From Plasmodium coatneyi (lineage: Eukaryota; Apicomplexa; Aconoidasida; Haemosporida; Plasmodiidae): 64,000 nucleotides of DNA. The stretch lies in assembly GCF_001680005.1 (NCBI RefSeq), contig NC_033567.1, positions 2,852,001 to 2,916,000 of the forward strand, written 5' to 3'. The position numbers and the translations under genes were made by a program. Positions 33,070 through 44,100 of this stretch are shown here, piece by piece. The notes beneath the pieces are model-generated. The model ran no database searches, was not told where the DNA came from, and saw only the letters and a list, made by a program, of their open reading frames with translations. Positions within the stretch are counted from its first letter, which is position 1. Every line of letters begins with the position of its first letter.

Positions 33070-33702
33070 CTAAGCGCTACACGTCGAGCTGTTATCATAC
33101 AAGTCATGTTCCTTTATATAATTAATAATGACGGGGTGGATATACTTCTGCAGATCTTCCGAGTTGTTCTTTTCGCATAATATTTTCCTGGCGTCAGTTG
33201 AAGAAATATAATTAATAAAAGACATATTTTCAATTTTGATTAAATAGTAACTTGGGAATTTCTTGAGCACATTTTCATCGATTTTAAAATTCCCCCGTTC
33301 GACTATTATGAAGTTATTTTCTGCAACTAGCTCTTCTCCATTATCCCAAGAAAAAATGTCATTCAGGAGATCAGATCCAATAGTAAAGTAAAAAGTATAA
33401 TTTGGATATTTTTCCTTTTGCATCTTGAGCAAATCATAAGTTGGAGTGCTGGTTTCTTTGCTTTCAATATCTTTAAAGAAAATTTTATTTTTTAACATTT
33501 TATGTGAATTATTATTCATGATTAGGGAGAACATATTATGTCTATGTTCGAATTCTGTTAGGTGTTTATCGTCTCGACACCTGCACATGACCACCCATAT
33601 TTCGTCTATCCAGTCTAGGTTGCTTACTTCCGCGAGGACCATTTCGTGCGCATGAGTAACTGGATCAAAGGAGCCTCCATAGATACAGATGTTTTTGTTC
33701 AT
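33070..33702 (-). CDS. NMNAT: Nicotinamide/nicotinate mononucleotide adenylyltransferase
   Basis: Transfers AMP from ATP to NaMN or NMN, the penultimate or final step of NAD synthesis. From the ATG at 33702 the protein has 210 residues, normal for a NadD-type enzyme. The nucleotidyltransferase signature GGSFDPVTHAH is at residues 9-19 (the HxGH-type motif reads HAH). The central segment FYFTIGSDLLNDIFSW and the ISSTDARKIL motif that contacts ATP phosphates are present. The C-terminus YIHPVIINYIKEHDLY is typical of NadD. The frame stays open to another ATG at 33789, which would add a hydrophobic 29-residue leader. I prefer the inner start because it begins right before the catalytic strand, as in related enzymes. 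The gene is convergent with UPF3. Confidence 0.93.
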   Translation of the reverse strand: MNKNICIYGGSFDPVTHAHEMVLAEVSNLDWIDEIWVVMCRCRDDKHLTEFEHRHNMFSLIMNNNSHKMLKNKIFFKDIESKETSTPTYDLLKMQKEKYPNYTFYFTIGSDLLNDIFSWDNGEELVAENNFIIVERGNFKIDENVLKKFPSYYLIKIENMSFINYISSTDARKILCEKNNSEDLQKYIHPVIINYIKEHDLYDNSSTCSA

Positions 33703-35106
33703 CTTTGGTTGTCCCCAGGAGGATGAAAAGAAAAAAAAAAGGAATAAAATAACTATAAGCAAATGAGAACACACTTTGGCAAGCGACATGATTTTAAGTG
33801 GTGACCAAAATGCTCACACAAATCTGAACATACAAATATTTTGTGCGCATGTGTTGGTTGGCTAGCCAATTGGTTAATTTGGCCCATTTGCAACTCTTTA
33901 TCTGTCAATTTGTTTATGTGCTAATGTTTTTAGTTGCTCCTTTTTTTTTTTTTACGTTCTATGTATACTACGTTTTATATTTTTCCTTTATTATATATAT
34001 ATTTTTTTCTGTGCATTCGTTTTATATACTCCTCGTTTCGCATAAAAAAAAAAATGAATCAGTCAGTCGACGAGAGAATCGAATCTCAGCGTACGCACAT
34101 TTGCTTTGATACCTTATAATTTTTTTTAGTCATCTTTGCTGGATTCGCCTATAGATGGAAGAGTAGTGGAATATTCGGAAGGAAGGCTCCTTTTGCTAAT
34201 TTCGCGAATTTTTCTTTTTTCCTTTTCCGTTTGGCGCGCTCGGTGGGCAAAAAGTTGCAAGTGAGTGGTGTGGCGCCGCGACGTGCTCTACTGCGTAGAA
34301 GAACTTTCATGCATAAAAAAAGAAGAGGGGGGGACGGCTAGGAATTATCATAATGTGGCAATTAAAACCAGATGAAAAAACATCTGTGCTTCATTATAAG
34401 TGTGAAAAACTTTAAAGTGTTTAAAAGTGTTATATAATTTCACAAAACAGAAAAGTACTAAATTGTTGCTGAAGGTGGGAAAAAAAAAAGAGGCAGAATT
34501 GTGTTGGCAAAAAAAAAGAAAAATGCATAGCAATGTGAAAAAAAAAAATCACTTCGCAGTAAAACCAAAGGAGGTTAAAAACTACAAAAAAAAATTTAAA
34601 AATTAAAAACGAAATACTAGTAAAGAGAGCAATGAAGCGCTGCTTATAATTATCCCTTTGGCAAACTGCTCAGCGGTCCACCCGTACACTCTTGTGTATA
34701 TGTATGTGTATACCATGCATACGTACCGCGCACACAGACCTCGCATATGAAAGCAATCATGTCATATGCTTGTTCTTTTGTACACATAAATGCACATGTG
34801 GTGAACTCATGTACACTGCGTTATACAAATTGAAAAGAACTCTTTTGACGCAAAAAAAAGAAAAAAATTTTGATGTGAAAAAGTAAATTAACGAATGGGG
34901 ATCATGATGGGATTAAAAAAATAAAGCATTTGTACGGGTGAGGCCCTGTGATGCCAGATTCAAAGAAAAAAAAAACAGAAAACGGCGAAGACGCAAACGG
35001 CAAACATGTTTACGTGTATATACACATCCATACACATACGTGTAGCACACACATATTTACATGTTTCCATGTGGCCACCCCACTTTCTGCAAATGCCCGG
35101 GCGCAT
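33703..35106. other. Intergenic: NMNAT promoter side
   Basis: About 1.4 kb between the NMNAT start and the stop of the BTB-type gene. It contains the optional N-terminal extension of NMNAT (33703-33789), several short poly-A runs and alternating CA/TG sequence near 34690-34730 and 35010-35060. No further gene was recognised. Confidence 0.6.
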
Positions 35107-38022
35107 TTAGAACTTTACGATGGGCACGGAAATAGAGTCTAAGGCATCCTTGAGGGCGAAAAAGGGCTTCACGTGGATGAAGGGTCTTTTTATCACCTGT
35201 CCGCCCCAAATGGTCGGTTTTAGCAGCGGAAAGGAAAAGGAAAAGCTAATTCCCTTTGGTAATATTGTGATATCAATTTCGAGGGCTTGATTTATAACGG
35301 CTACGTTGTAAATAATCATGTCCCCATTTTGTAATTTATTTTCATGTGCATGTATGTTCAATTTTGTCCTGTTCAATAACGTGGAGGTGTTATTGTCAAA
35401 ATTGCACACGTAAAAATCATTTACAAAAAAGTCAAAATAAATGACCAGCTGGTCACTACATTCGAGTAACGTCACTGGGATTTTACAATTCTGTGCGTTG
35501 GATAAATTGTTTAATTCCTTCCTTTTTAAGATGACCCCGATGGAAATATTACTCTCTTTGCTTTGTACAATTTGGTACACCAACTTACATTCGCTTATCA
35601 ACCTTTCGTCCCCATGTGTGAAAGAATACTTATCTGTACTTTCTTTTTTTTTAACTAATTGGAAGGAATAGTTTTCATTGGTAAAATCGTTTACACACAA
35701 GAAGTTTTTATTTTCCTTCCATATCCTGCATCTCTCCTTAACTTCCTTTTGATTTCCCACCTTTTTGAAAATATGATCAAAAAGGATGTTGTAAATATTG
35801 TTCATGCAAATGGTTATTCTCTTAGTGGATAAGAATTCTTTTTTCTTCTTACTAATATACGGGGGTTCAAATGCTTCTTTATTTATTATTTTGTAAAATT
35901 CGTTTAAGTGTTTTATTTCTTCAGAGAAGGAAAACTTGGGGGGTCCTGCAACAGGTGCCACTTCTTCGTTTGTCTTTACATCATCTGATTTGTCCCCCTC
36001 AGCAGTTTCTTTACTCTGATCATTTGCTTCATTGGAATTTTCCCTGTGGTCATTATTTGGATATTCTTCCTTTATCCTCAACTTGGAGTGTCGGTACCTC
36101 ATGCAAATGAAATTCGTCTCGTCGTACTTGCTATGTATAATGTCTTCGAAGCAATTTTTTATGTACTGGTGAATTTCTTGCAGTTGTTCCATGGATAGGA
36201 GGTTGAATCTGATGTTTTGGAAAATTAAGTTTTGTTCTTTCATGTTGCAGTTGTTCTTGATTATGAACTTTACGGATTCGATGAAGAGCCTCATTTCGTT
36301 CAAGATGAGGTTATCGCTGCCGAGGAAGTGGCTATATGTTTTGCTGTCCAGCAGGTAATGGTAATTTTCTGCTCAATTGGGGCGGAAAAAGGGGGAGCAA
36401 TGAGGGAAAACGCGTCGGTCTATGGAAAGGGCAAACGCACATTTTTCTTTTTTACATTTTCACGCGTGCACACTCTCACGTGATATGCGCGTTGCACTCT
36501 GCTTGGCTTACTCGAAAAGAGGTACCCCCCCGAGTCCGAAATGATTCGTGCGAAGTCGTTAAACAGGGGAATCGCGATTTTCTTAAAGCTGGACGCCAGC
36601 CCCATCACCCCAATGATGTTGTCGAAGGTGGCTTTCTGAGAAATAACCTCAATCACGTCATCCATGATGCTCAGAATTTTTAAATGAACACACTCCATAT
36701 ATACAGTCACCAATAATTTAAAATCCAATTCGTGAAGGTTCAAAGTTTTGTCGTATATGTACCGGAAAATGGTCTTTACTGCTTGGGGGTAATTTGTCTT
36801 CAATTTTATTCTTAACTGTAGAGGACCTGTCTTCTGTGCCAAATTATGCTTTTCTATTTTTTTCTCAATGATGTGATAAAAGTATACAGAAATATGTTTT
36901 GTTACAAATAGATCGACGAAAATCTTATGATACCCATAAAATGTATTCCACTTCTTCTTCTTAGGTGTTAAAACTATTTCTACAATGTTCTTACAGTAGG
37001 GAGAAACAAAGAACTGTTTTAATGACTTTACCTTTTCCGCTAATAATTTTTCGCTGAATTCCAGAAATAGGGAATTTTCCTTTGTGTAATTTTCTTCAAA
37101 TTTAGATTTCATGGAGGGTATGTTTTTCTTAATTTTGAGATAATATTGTAGCTCCATATTTTTTAAAAAATTAATTTCGCCGATTTTTTCTTTTAGGTAC
37201 ACATATTGTGCCTCCGATTTTCGCTTAATTAGGCTGTTTTTGTTCAGCTTCCCGTTCATTATCATGTCCAGGATTTCGTTGCAGTTGTAGTGGCCCTGTG
37301 GGGGGGGTGGAATGGGGAGGCATCCGTGTGTTGTGCAGTAGAGGTGTGGGGGAAAGTGCACGCATACACACAGGCATAGACATTCGCATACACGTACACA
37401 CCTGCAGAGGCACCCACACATACCGTAAGGACCCCTCCAAACTTACCGCATTCTTCTTTTTCCTATCCATCAGGGAGTACATTTTCTTGTGGGTTAGTCT
37501 GTATATGTTCAAAAACAAAATATCATCGTGGATGCTAAACTCCTGCTCCTTTAGGCAATTTTTCAGCTGCCTCTGTATTTCCTTCAAAGTTTTAAAATCG
37601 TGCTTCGCCTTCAAATGCGTAAAATCATCCACCTCGTAATTGTCCTTAATAACATCCTTCTTATATTTATCATGGTGTGACTTGCGCGTATCTTCTCTTT
37701 TTTTTTTCGCTTCTTGGTTTTTTGTTACATTTGTAAGGGATGCCCCCTTTGAACTTCTTTCCTTCAAAATGTTCGCTTCATAATATTTGAGCACATTGGA
37801 TTTAGACACCGGCGACATCTTCTTACTTGTGTCGCCCTTTGCTTCCTTTTCATTGGACGTGGGATTATTTCCTCTTCTTAAAATATTAACTATGGATACT
37901 TTATTATCACATATTGATATTAATTCATTTCCCTCATCGTTTTTCTTTTTTTCCGTGAATATTCCATAGTCCCTCCTTTTCCTATCCACCGCGTCTAATA
38001 TGTTTTTCGAACAACAGAACAT
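35107..38022 (-). CDS. Three-exon BTB/POZ-type protein
   Basis: Exons in transcript order are 37447-38022, 36512-37295 and 35107-36368, giving 873 residues. The introns (151 and 143 nt) have GTAAGT/CAG and GTAAGC/CAG ends, and the phases match (0 and 1). Residues 1-190 are Lys/Asn-rich. Residues ~285-410 look like a BTB/POZ fold: a hydrophobic beta segment (NIVEIVLTP), a helix ending HIIEKK, TNYPQAVKTIFRYIYDKTLN, and DFKLLVTVYMECVHLKI. A BACK-like helical stretch spans the second intron (~413-500). No kelch repeats follow; the C-terminal ~370 residues are beta-rich and unrecognised. BTB proteins often dimerise or act as cullin-3 adaptors, but nothing here shows a partner. The gene is divergent from the coiled-coil gene at 39486. 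Confidence 0.75.
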
Positions 38023-39485
38023 TTTCTTATGGAGGGGAGAAAAAAAGGGGGAAAAGGAGAAACGGGGCGCTCTGCAGGAATGTGTGCGGCAATGTACGAG
38101 TGGTTAGACGCCAGACAGGGGTGTGTGGGGGGGCGAAAACTATCCCAATTTTAACCCAAATGGGAGTTCGCACGGGTTACACATATGTGTGTAAATGTGT
38201 ACAACATACACATCGGCTTAAGGTTAAAAGTTCCCACGAGGAGAGCAACCGCGGTGAAGAAGTCACGCGGGACTAAAAAAAAACAAAAAAACAACAAAAC
38301 AAAAACAAAACAAAAACAAAACAAAACAAAAACAAAACAACAAAAAAATAAAACAAAAAAAGAACAAAACAACAAAACAACAGAACAAAAAAACTACAAA
38401 ACAATAAGATAATAAGACAAAAAAACGCCTTCACAGCTTGCTTTCCCCAAGTCCCCGCTCCACTCAAAAGGGAAGCGAACAACGCAGGGATGCCTCTAAA
38501 AGAATTGCTCACAAAGCTGCAAGAACAGCACCAGCAGTGGCCACATTTCGCGCTTTAAAAAGAATCATCGAAAATTCAAAAACACAGAGTTGGACAAATT
38601 AAAGAATTCATGCGGTCTCCCCGGAGTGGAAAATGGGGGGTTAAAAAAAAAAAAAAAGGCGAACGAGCTGAACACTGCGCTAAACGAATGCAATGTTTCA
38701 AAAAAGGAAAACACAAAACGCTGAACATTTGTATGATGCCTAAAAAAGATTGTTTAAAAAAATGGCCATGGAAAAAACGAATGGCGCCAATAACTTGAAC
38801 AAACAAATTTCCATTAAAGCTAAAGCAGCGAAACTTTTCATTTTGTTTAACCCTTTTTTTTTTTCCTCACAAGTCCCATGATTGCCGTTTGTATGTGTAT
38901 ACATGAAGTACATTTTTTTTTTCTCTTTACCTGTCATGTGCACATATATGCGCACATGGGCACATCATAACGTAAAAAAAAAGTACATGTATAATAACGC
39001 GGCGCGCATTGTACCACATGTGCGTCCGCCGCCTGGTGAACTTTTTTTTCCCCCAATTTGTTTGCCCCACTGGTAATTTTATTTCCACGTGCTCTTTCCT
39101 TTTTTGCCCCTTTCACGTTATCACATGCGCGAAAGAGGCATGTATAATTATCCCACGCATGCATCAATATATGTTCATTCCCCATGCGAGAGGAGAACTG
39201 GAGCTGGACGAAAATTTCACATAAAGAGTTGAGGAGCGAACAAGCATGGCTGGCGTGACAACAAGGAGAAAAGTGCGAAATTGCAAAAGAGAGCACTGAA
39301 GATTTTTACAACTGTTAAGAGGCCGACATAGCACAAGGGGGAGACTTACAAAAAAAGGGGCGAAGAAGGCAACCCCCAAGTGGGAGAAAACACATGAACG
39401 GCTATTTGCATATATGCGCACACCGTTACGTACGTACGTACATACATGTAACCCCACGCAGACGCAGCGGGATGAGCAACCAAAA
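38023..39485. other. Divergent intergenic region with AAAAC microsatellite
   Basis: About 1.46 kb shared upstream region of two divergent genes. It holds the AAAAC-type repeat (listed separately), a poly-A run at 38644-38657 and a stepped CGTACGTACGTACATACATG sequence near 39428-39449. No gene was recognised. Confidence 0.65.
38275..38412. repeat. (AAAAC)n-type microsatellite
   Basis: About 140 bp of imperfect AAAAC/AAAC units on the plus strand, free of G apart from a few substitutions. It lies in the shared upstream region of two divergent genes. It explains the long frames of Lys/Thr/Gln on one strand and Phe/Val/Cys on the other, which are not genes. Confidence 0.9.
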
Positions 39486-40403
39486 ATGAGCAGCGGAGTT
39501 GTAAACGAACTGATTAGCCAAGACATCCAGTGCGAAGATACATACAAGGAAGACAAAATAAAAATTGCCAACAGGCTGGTTAAAAACTTCTCCCTCCTGA
39601 AAGAACTAAATTTGTTAAGTACCATAAAGAATGAACAGAAAGGAAGAAAAGTCACAAATGGCTATAAGCAGGACATAACATATGACAGTGAAAATATAAT
39701 TTATGCAAACAAATACATCCTGAACTTTTTGCAGTTAAAAGAGCAAAAAAGGAAGAAAGCAAAAGAGGAACAAAACAAAAAAACAAAATTCAACACAAAA
39801 TATTTCCAGCCAAATTTTTTAAGTGAAAATGACATAACCCTTATTAATGAAACATTGTATAAAAATAATTTGTCCCTTTCTACATATACAGAAAAAATTA
39901 GGACATCCGATGAGAAGAATAATTTCAACATTTTTAACAAAGAAGTGATGGTAAAGCACGTCCATGTGCCAACCTACGACCTGGTGAACCACTCTCCTCA
40001 CTCAGAAAAAACGTTGCAAATGCTAACCTTGTTAATTAAGAGCTACAATGACTCTTTAAGTTTAATTAAGCTGCAACAAAGTGTGATAAATGACTTTTTC
40101 TTTTACACACACAATTTGCTGAAAAACAAGGAGAGGCTCACTAGAAAAAATGAACGTTTGGTTAAGGCCCACTCGGTTAATGTGCGTACGAAAGGGGAGC
40201 CACAGAAGGGGGCCTCGACAGATGTAAAACCATTGCTCTGTAGCAGCGGAGAATCGGGGGACACACAGCCAGTGCCGTCCAGTAGCCAAGGAAAACTCCC
40301 ATCCATGTACAAAACGCAAATTGATTTATACAGAAGGCACATCAACCACCTGTATCACGAAAATGACCACTTGAAAGAGCACCTGAATAAGTACAAGGTG
40401 TGA
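39486..40403 (+). CDS. Conserved-looking 305-residue coiled-coil protein, function unknown
   Basis: Not recognised. The ATG at 39486 (AAAAATGAGC) was preferred over the upstream in-frame extension, which begins with a non-ATG codon and is unlike protein. Content includes an N-terminal helix with KIANRLVKNFSLLKELNLL, a Lys/Glu/Gln-rich stretch, and a central helical region (EKTLQMLTLLIKSYNDSLSL) continuing through an asparagine/lysine-rich coil. A short Gly/Ser/Pro linker of higher GC follows (~235-275), then a terminal coiled coil (DLYRRHINHLYHENDHLKEH). There is no signal peptide or membrane segment. The helical periodicity suggests a structural or adaptor protein. The gene is divergent from the BTB-type gene and convergent with the repeat protein. 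Confidence 0.75.
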   Translation: MSSGVVNELISQDIQCEDTYKEDKIKIANRLVKNFSLLKELNLLSTIKNEQKGRKVTNGYKQDITYDSENIIYANKYILNFLQLKEQKRKKAKEEQNKKTKFNTKYFQPNFLSENDITLINETLYKNNLSLSTYTEKIRTSDEKNNFNIFNKEVMVKHVHVPTYDLVNHSPHSEKTLQMLTLLIKSYNDSLSLIKLQQSVINDFFFYTHNLLKNKERLTRKNERLVKAHSVNVRTKGEPQKGASTDVKPLLCSSGESGDTQPVPSSSQGKLPSMYKTQIDLYRRHINHLYHENDHLKEHLNKYKV

Positions 40404-41169
40404 CCAATCACTAACCATTAACAGGAAAAGGGAGAAAAAAAATCGTACAACAGAACATATGCGCATATTACGAAGAAGCTATTTCTGCGTGTCTTACTTT
40501 GCGTGCCCCCCTTTTTTGGTGTTCATTCTTTTTTATTTCTCACAAATTTGCTTTCTTTTAACGGCTAATTTGGCCTTAGTGATAATTAAGTGATATATTT
40601 TTCCTCCTGGTGAACGTCCCCCTTTTTAATTTTGCAAAAGTTACCCTATTTTTTCTCAACTCCCTGGAGGACACTAAAAAATGTTCGTCGTACTCGTTGT
40701 GCATGTAGTCACCCATAAGGTTAACCTTTGTGTGTATGCACATTACTGCGGAGGGGGCGGAAAAAAAAAGAACGAAAAAAAAGGAAAAAATAACGAAAAC
40801 AAAAGGAAAAAAAAAAAAGGAAAGAGAGAAGCACCCAGCAGAAGGAGGGGCGGGAAAAGAAAAAGTGCGTTCCCCGCACTTGGGGCATAAAATAAATAAT
40901 TATACTGCTCATGTCATGTAAGGCTACGAAATTTTAATTCTACGAAAGAATTATCGACACGGATGAAGACAAAAACAAGCAAAGGGTAACATTTTTGATA
41001 ATGAAAAAGCAGGATGGAAAAAAAGAAAACATCACGTTGGTAAAATGTTGAAATAATGTATCTACGTACTTGCGCATACATTTTATAACTTACTCACGCT
41101 TTCCCACATTCGGAAGGGAAATACACCCGCACGGGAGAAATTATTCATCATGAAGCACCCCCAAACCTC
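40404..41169. other. Convergent intergenic region
   Basis: About 770 bp between two convergent genes. It contains a purine-rich A/G tract at about 40756-40866 that yields spurious Lys-rich frames. No gene or RNA was recognised. Confidence 0.65.
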
Positions 41170-44100
41170 CTATATACAACTGCAGTAATTCACTGTTGTG
41201 TTGCAGGATGGCCTTCTTCTTAACTCGGGGGGGCTGCTATTATTTAGGAGTGATTTGTTGGAGTATGATCCAGAATTCATTTTGCAGCTCAGGGGGAGGC
41301 TATTCCGTCCGTCCAGTTGGTGGCTAAGTTGGTTGCTCAAGTGGCCACTCAATTGACCACTCATTTGACTTCCCATTTGGCCGTCCAGTTGGTAGCTAAG
41401 TTGGCCGCTCATTTGGTTGCCCATTTGGTTACCCATTTGACCGCTCACTCGTCGGCTAACCTGGCTGCTCATCGGTCTACTCATAAACCTGCCCATCGAC
41501 CTGCTCGATGGCCTACTTATCAACCCGCTCACCGGTCTACGCAAGGGGCTGCCGCTGCTGGCCATGTTGCCACGGAGCGACCCACGTAGAGTCTCCCTGT
41601 TCAGCGCCCACTCACCCCTGCCCAGCAAATCAGACTCGTAAACATTTGACAGCTTTACGCTGTTGCCAGACAGGAGAGCCATTTGCATATTCGTGCTTAC
41701 CGGCATATACTTATTATTCACGTTAAAGAGGGAGCTGAAGTTCTGAATCGCGGGTTCTTTTCTCTCGTAGACATATTCAGTGCTGCTATTCCCCACTGAG
41801 CAACATTTGCCAAGCATCCAACTGGTATTTTGAGGGATCATCCCACTTGTCCTTCTAGCCACCACTGGTGTTTTCGAGCATAAATTGTTTACCTTCAAAT
41901 TGGGTTCCCCTTGGGATGCTACTTCCATGGGGGGAGGTTCTAACTTCACTTGGACTGATAAATTCCTCAACGTGTTCCCCGATTTGATTCGGTTAAAATT
42001 GAACAGGGAAGCGTTTCTCAGTTTTGACATTCCTGCGTTTGTATCTCCGCTGTTTCTTCTTTCTTCGCCAGTTGTAGTGGTGGACGTGCTGCCTTTATGT
42101 GCGACCGGGAGGGGTTGTGCGTCCTGCTCCAAGTCGCTCACAATTCTATGCTCCATGGATTTGATGCTGGAGCTAGGGGCAATTTTTTTAGCCTTCCCGG
42201 TGGTTCCTCTCTTTTTGGGAGCATCATCTGTACGGACCGGGCCATTTACGCGATTGCTCATTTTCTTCTTCTTCCTCATCTTTTTGGACGACACTGAAGG
42301 AGAGGTAATCGAGTGGGGCGCGTTATCATCGGACGCATCAGCGTTAGACATTTCCAATTTGTCATGGGCAAAAAAGCTATTCGATGAATCCATCCCTCCT
42401 ATCCTTGGAGTCACAAAATCGCTGTTCCATTTATCCTTAAAAGACTTCATTTTAACTAATTCCTTTTCGAGCAAGGATTTGCTTCCTACTCCTTCTTTGG
42501 CAATTTTACTGTTCCCATTTCCAGTGCTCGACTTATATTTCTTGGGGCCCTTCTTATCTTTCATTTTGGTTACGCTGCTCGCTCCCTTGTGGAATGTTTC
42601 TGATTTCAGCTTTTTCATTTTCTTCTCCTCCTTGATTTGAGACACGGCACTTTTTATCTTCCTGGAGCTACTGAGCTTGGCAATTTTTTTAGTTACCTTT
42701 TCTTCTCCAATTGAAATGTCATCACTCATGCTCATTTTTTTGCTCGACTTGGACTTGAGCTTCTTGAGCGACTTGGATTTCTTCAAGGAGGGTTTCTTTA
42801 CTACCATCTTGGACAATTCTTGATCCCCCTTAGATCCGACTTCTTCGTTCTTCCCCATGGGAGGAGGAGATTCCTTTGCATTTTCATTTTGATGATCGCT
42901 CTCATGGGATGAGCTCGATTTTGCACCCGCTCCTAGATCCTTCGAACTTAACAACTTTTTTGTAAATAACTCATCTGCTTCGGCTTCTCCCTCCTTCTTC
43001 TGCTCTAACACGTTGTGAATATTTTCTGACTTGGACGACACGATTGCGTTGTTGTTGCCTCCGCTCGACATGAGCTCATGAATGCTGTCCGTCTTGGACT
43101 TACTCAACGTTTTTTTCTTAAAAATGGACAAGGCGTTTTTAATAGATGTAGAAGAAACTTTCTTGGACACACCTTTACTTGGCATGGAAATGGAATCATT
43201 TTCTGCATCTATTTTCCCATTTTTATCACTCATAGATGTATCTAACTTTTTTAGAAGCTTCTTCTTTTCTGCATCTACATCTTTCAAAGAATTTTTGCTC
43301 AATGTAGCTTTCTTTAAAGTGTTAGCTTTCTTCAAAAAGAGGATGGTCTTTCTTTGGGGCGAATTTTTGTTAGTTGCACTTTTTATCGGGTCGCTGCTTT
43401 TTTCGTTTTTTATGCTCTTCTTTTCTTTTACGTTGCCTGTGATATCTGTCTTTAATTTTAGTAACGATGGGATGCCTTTCATCGTTGCCTTGTGTTTTAG
43501 GGCCAATTCGGGCTTTGTGCTTTGCTTCACGGTTAGAGGTGCCTTCCCAATGGTCTTCATGGATAGAGGCGCTTTCCCAATGGTTTTCATGGTGAGCGGC
43601 ACTTTCCCAATGGTTTTCATGGTAAGCGGTGCCTTCCCAATAGTCTTCATCGTTAGAGGCGCCTTTCCAATTGCCTTCATCGTTAGAGGCGCCTTCCCAA
43701 TTGCCTTCATAGTTAGCGGAGACCCACCCTCATCCTTCTTTGTCAATGCGTTATCGCCTCTTTTTGGCACCTTTTTACTTATCTTGTGGTCCGCGCCTTT
43801 CTTTATCTCGGATTTTGTTTTTTTCGCCTCCTTCACTTCGTTCACTTTTTCGAGCCCCTTCTTTTTCTCGTCTGATTCTGACTGCGCCGGTTTCTCTGGT
43901 TCCGCCGGTTCCGCTGGTTGGACCGTTTCTTCGCCCTTCATTTCCCCTTCCAACTCTTCCGGCCCTACCTCCTTTCGGCTACCAGCCGATTTTCCCCCTT
44001 GCTCTTCACCATCCGCCTTTTCGGCTTTATCTTCTTTTTCCCCTTTTTGTTCTCTCTTCCCTGCATCCAAGTCGTTATTGCCACCCGCATCGGCGTGCTC

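Noticed and set aside
38185..38512. Overlapping frames rich in Lys/Thr/Gln or Phe/Val/Cys
   Set aside because: Translations of the AAAAC microsatellite in different frames.
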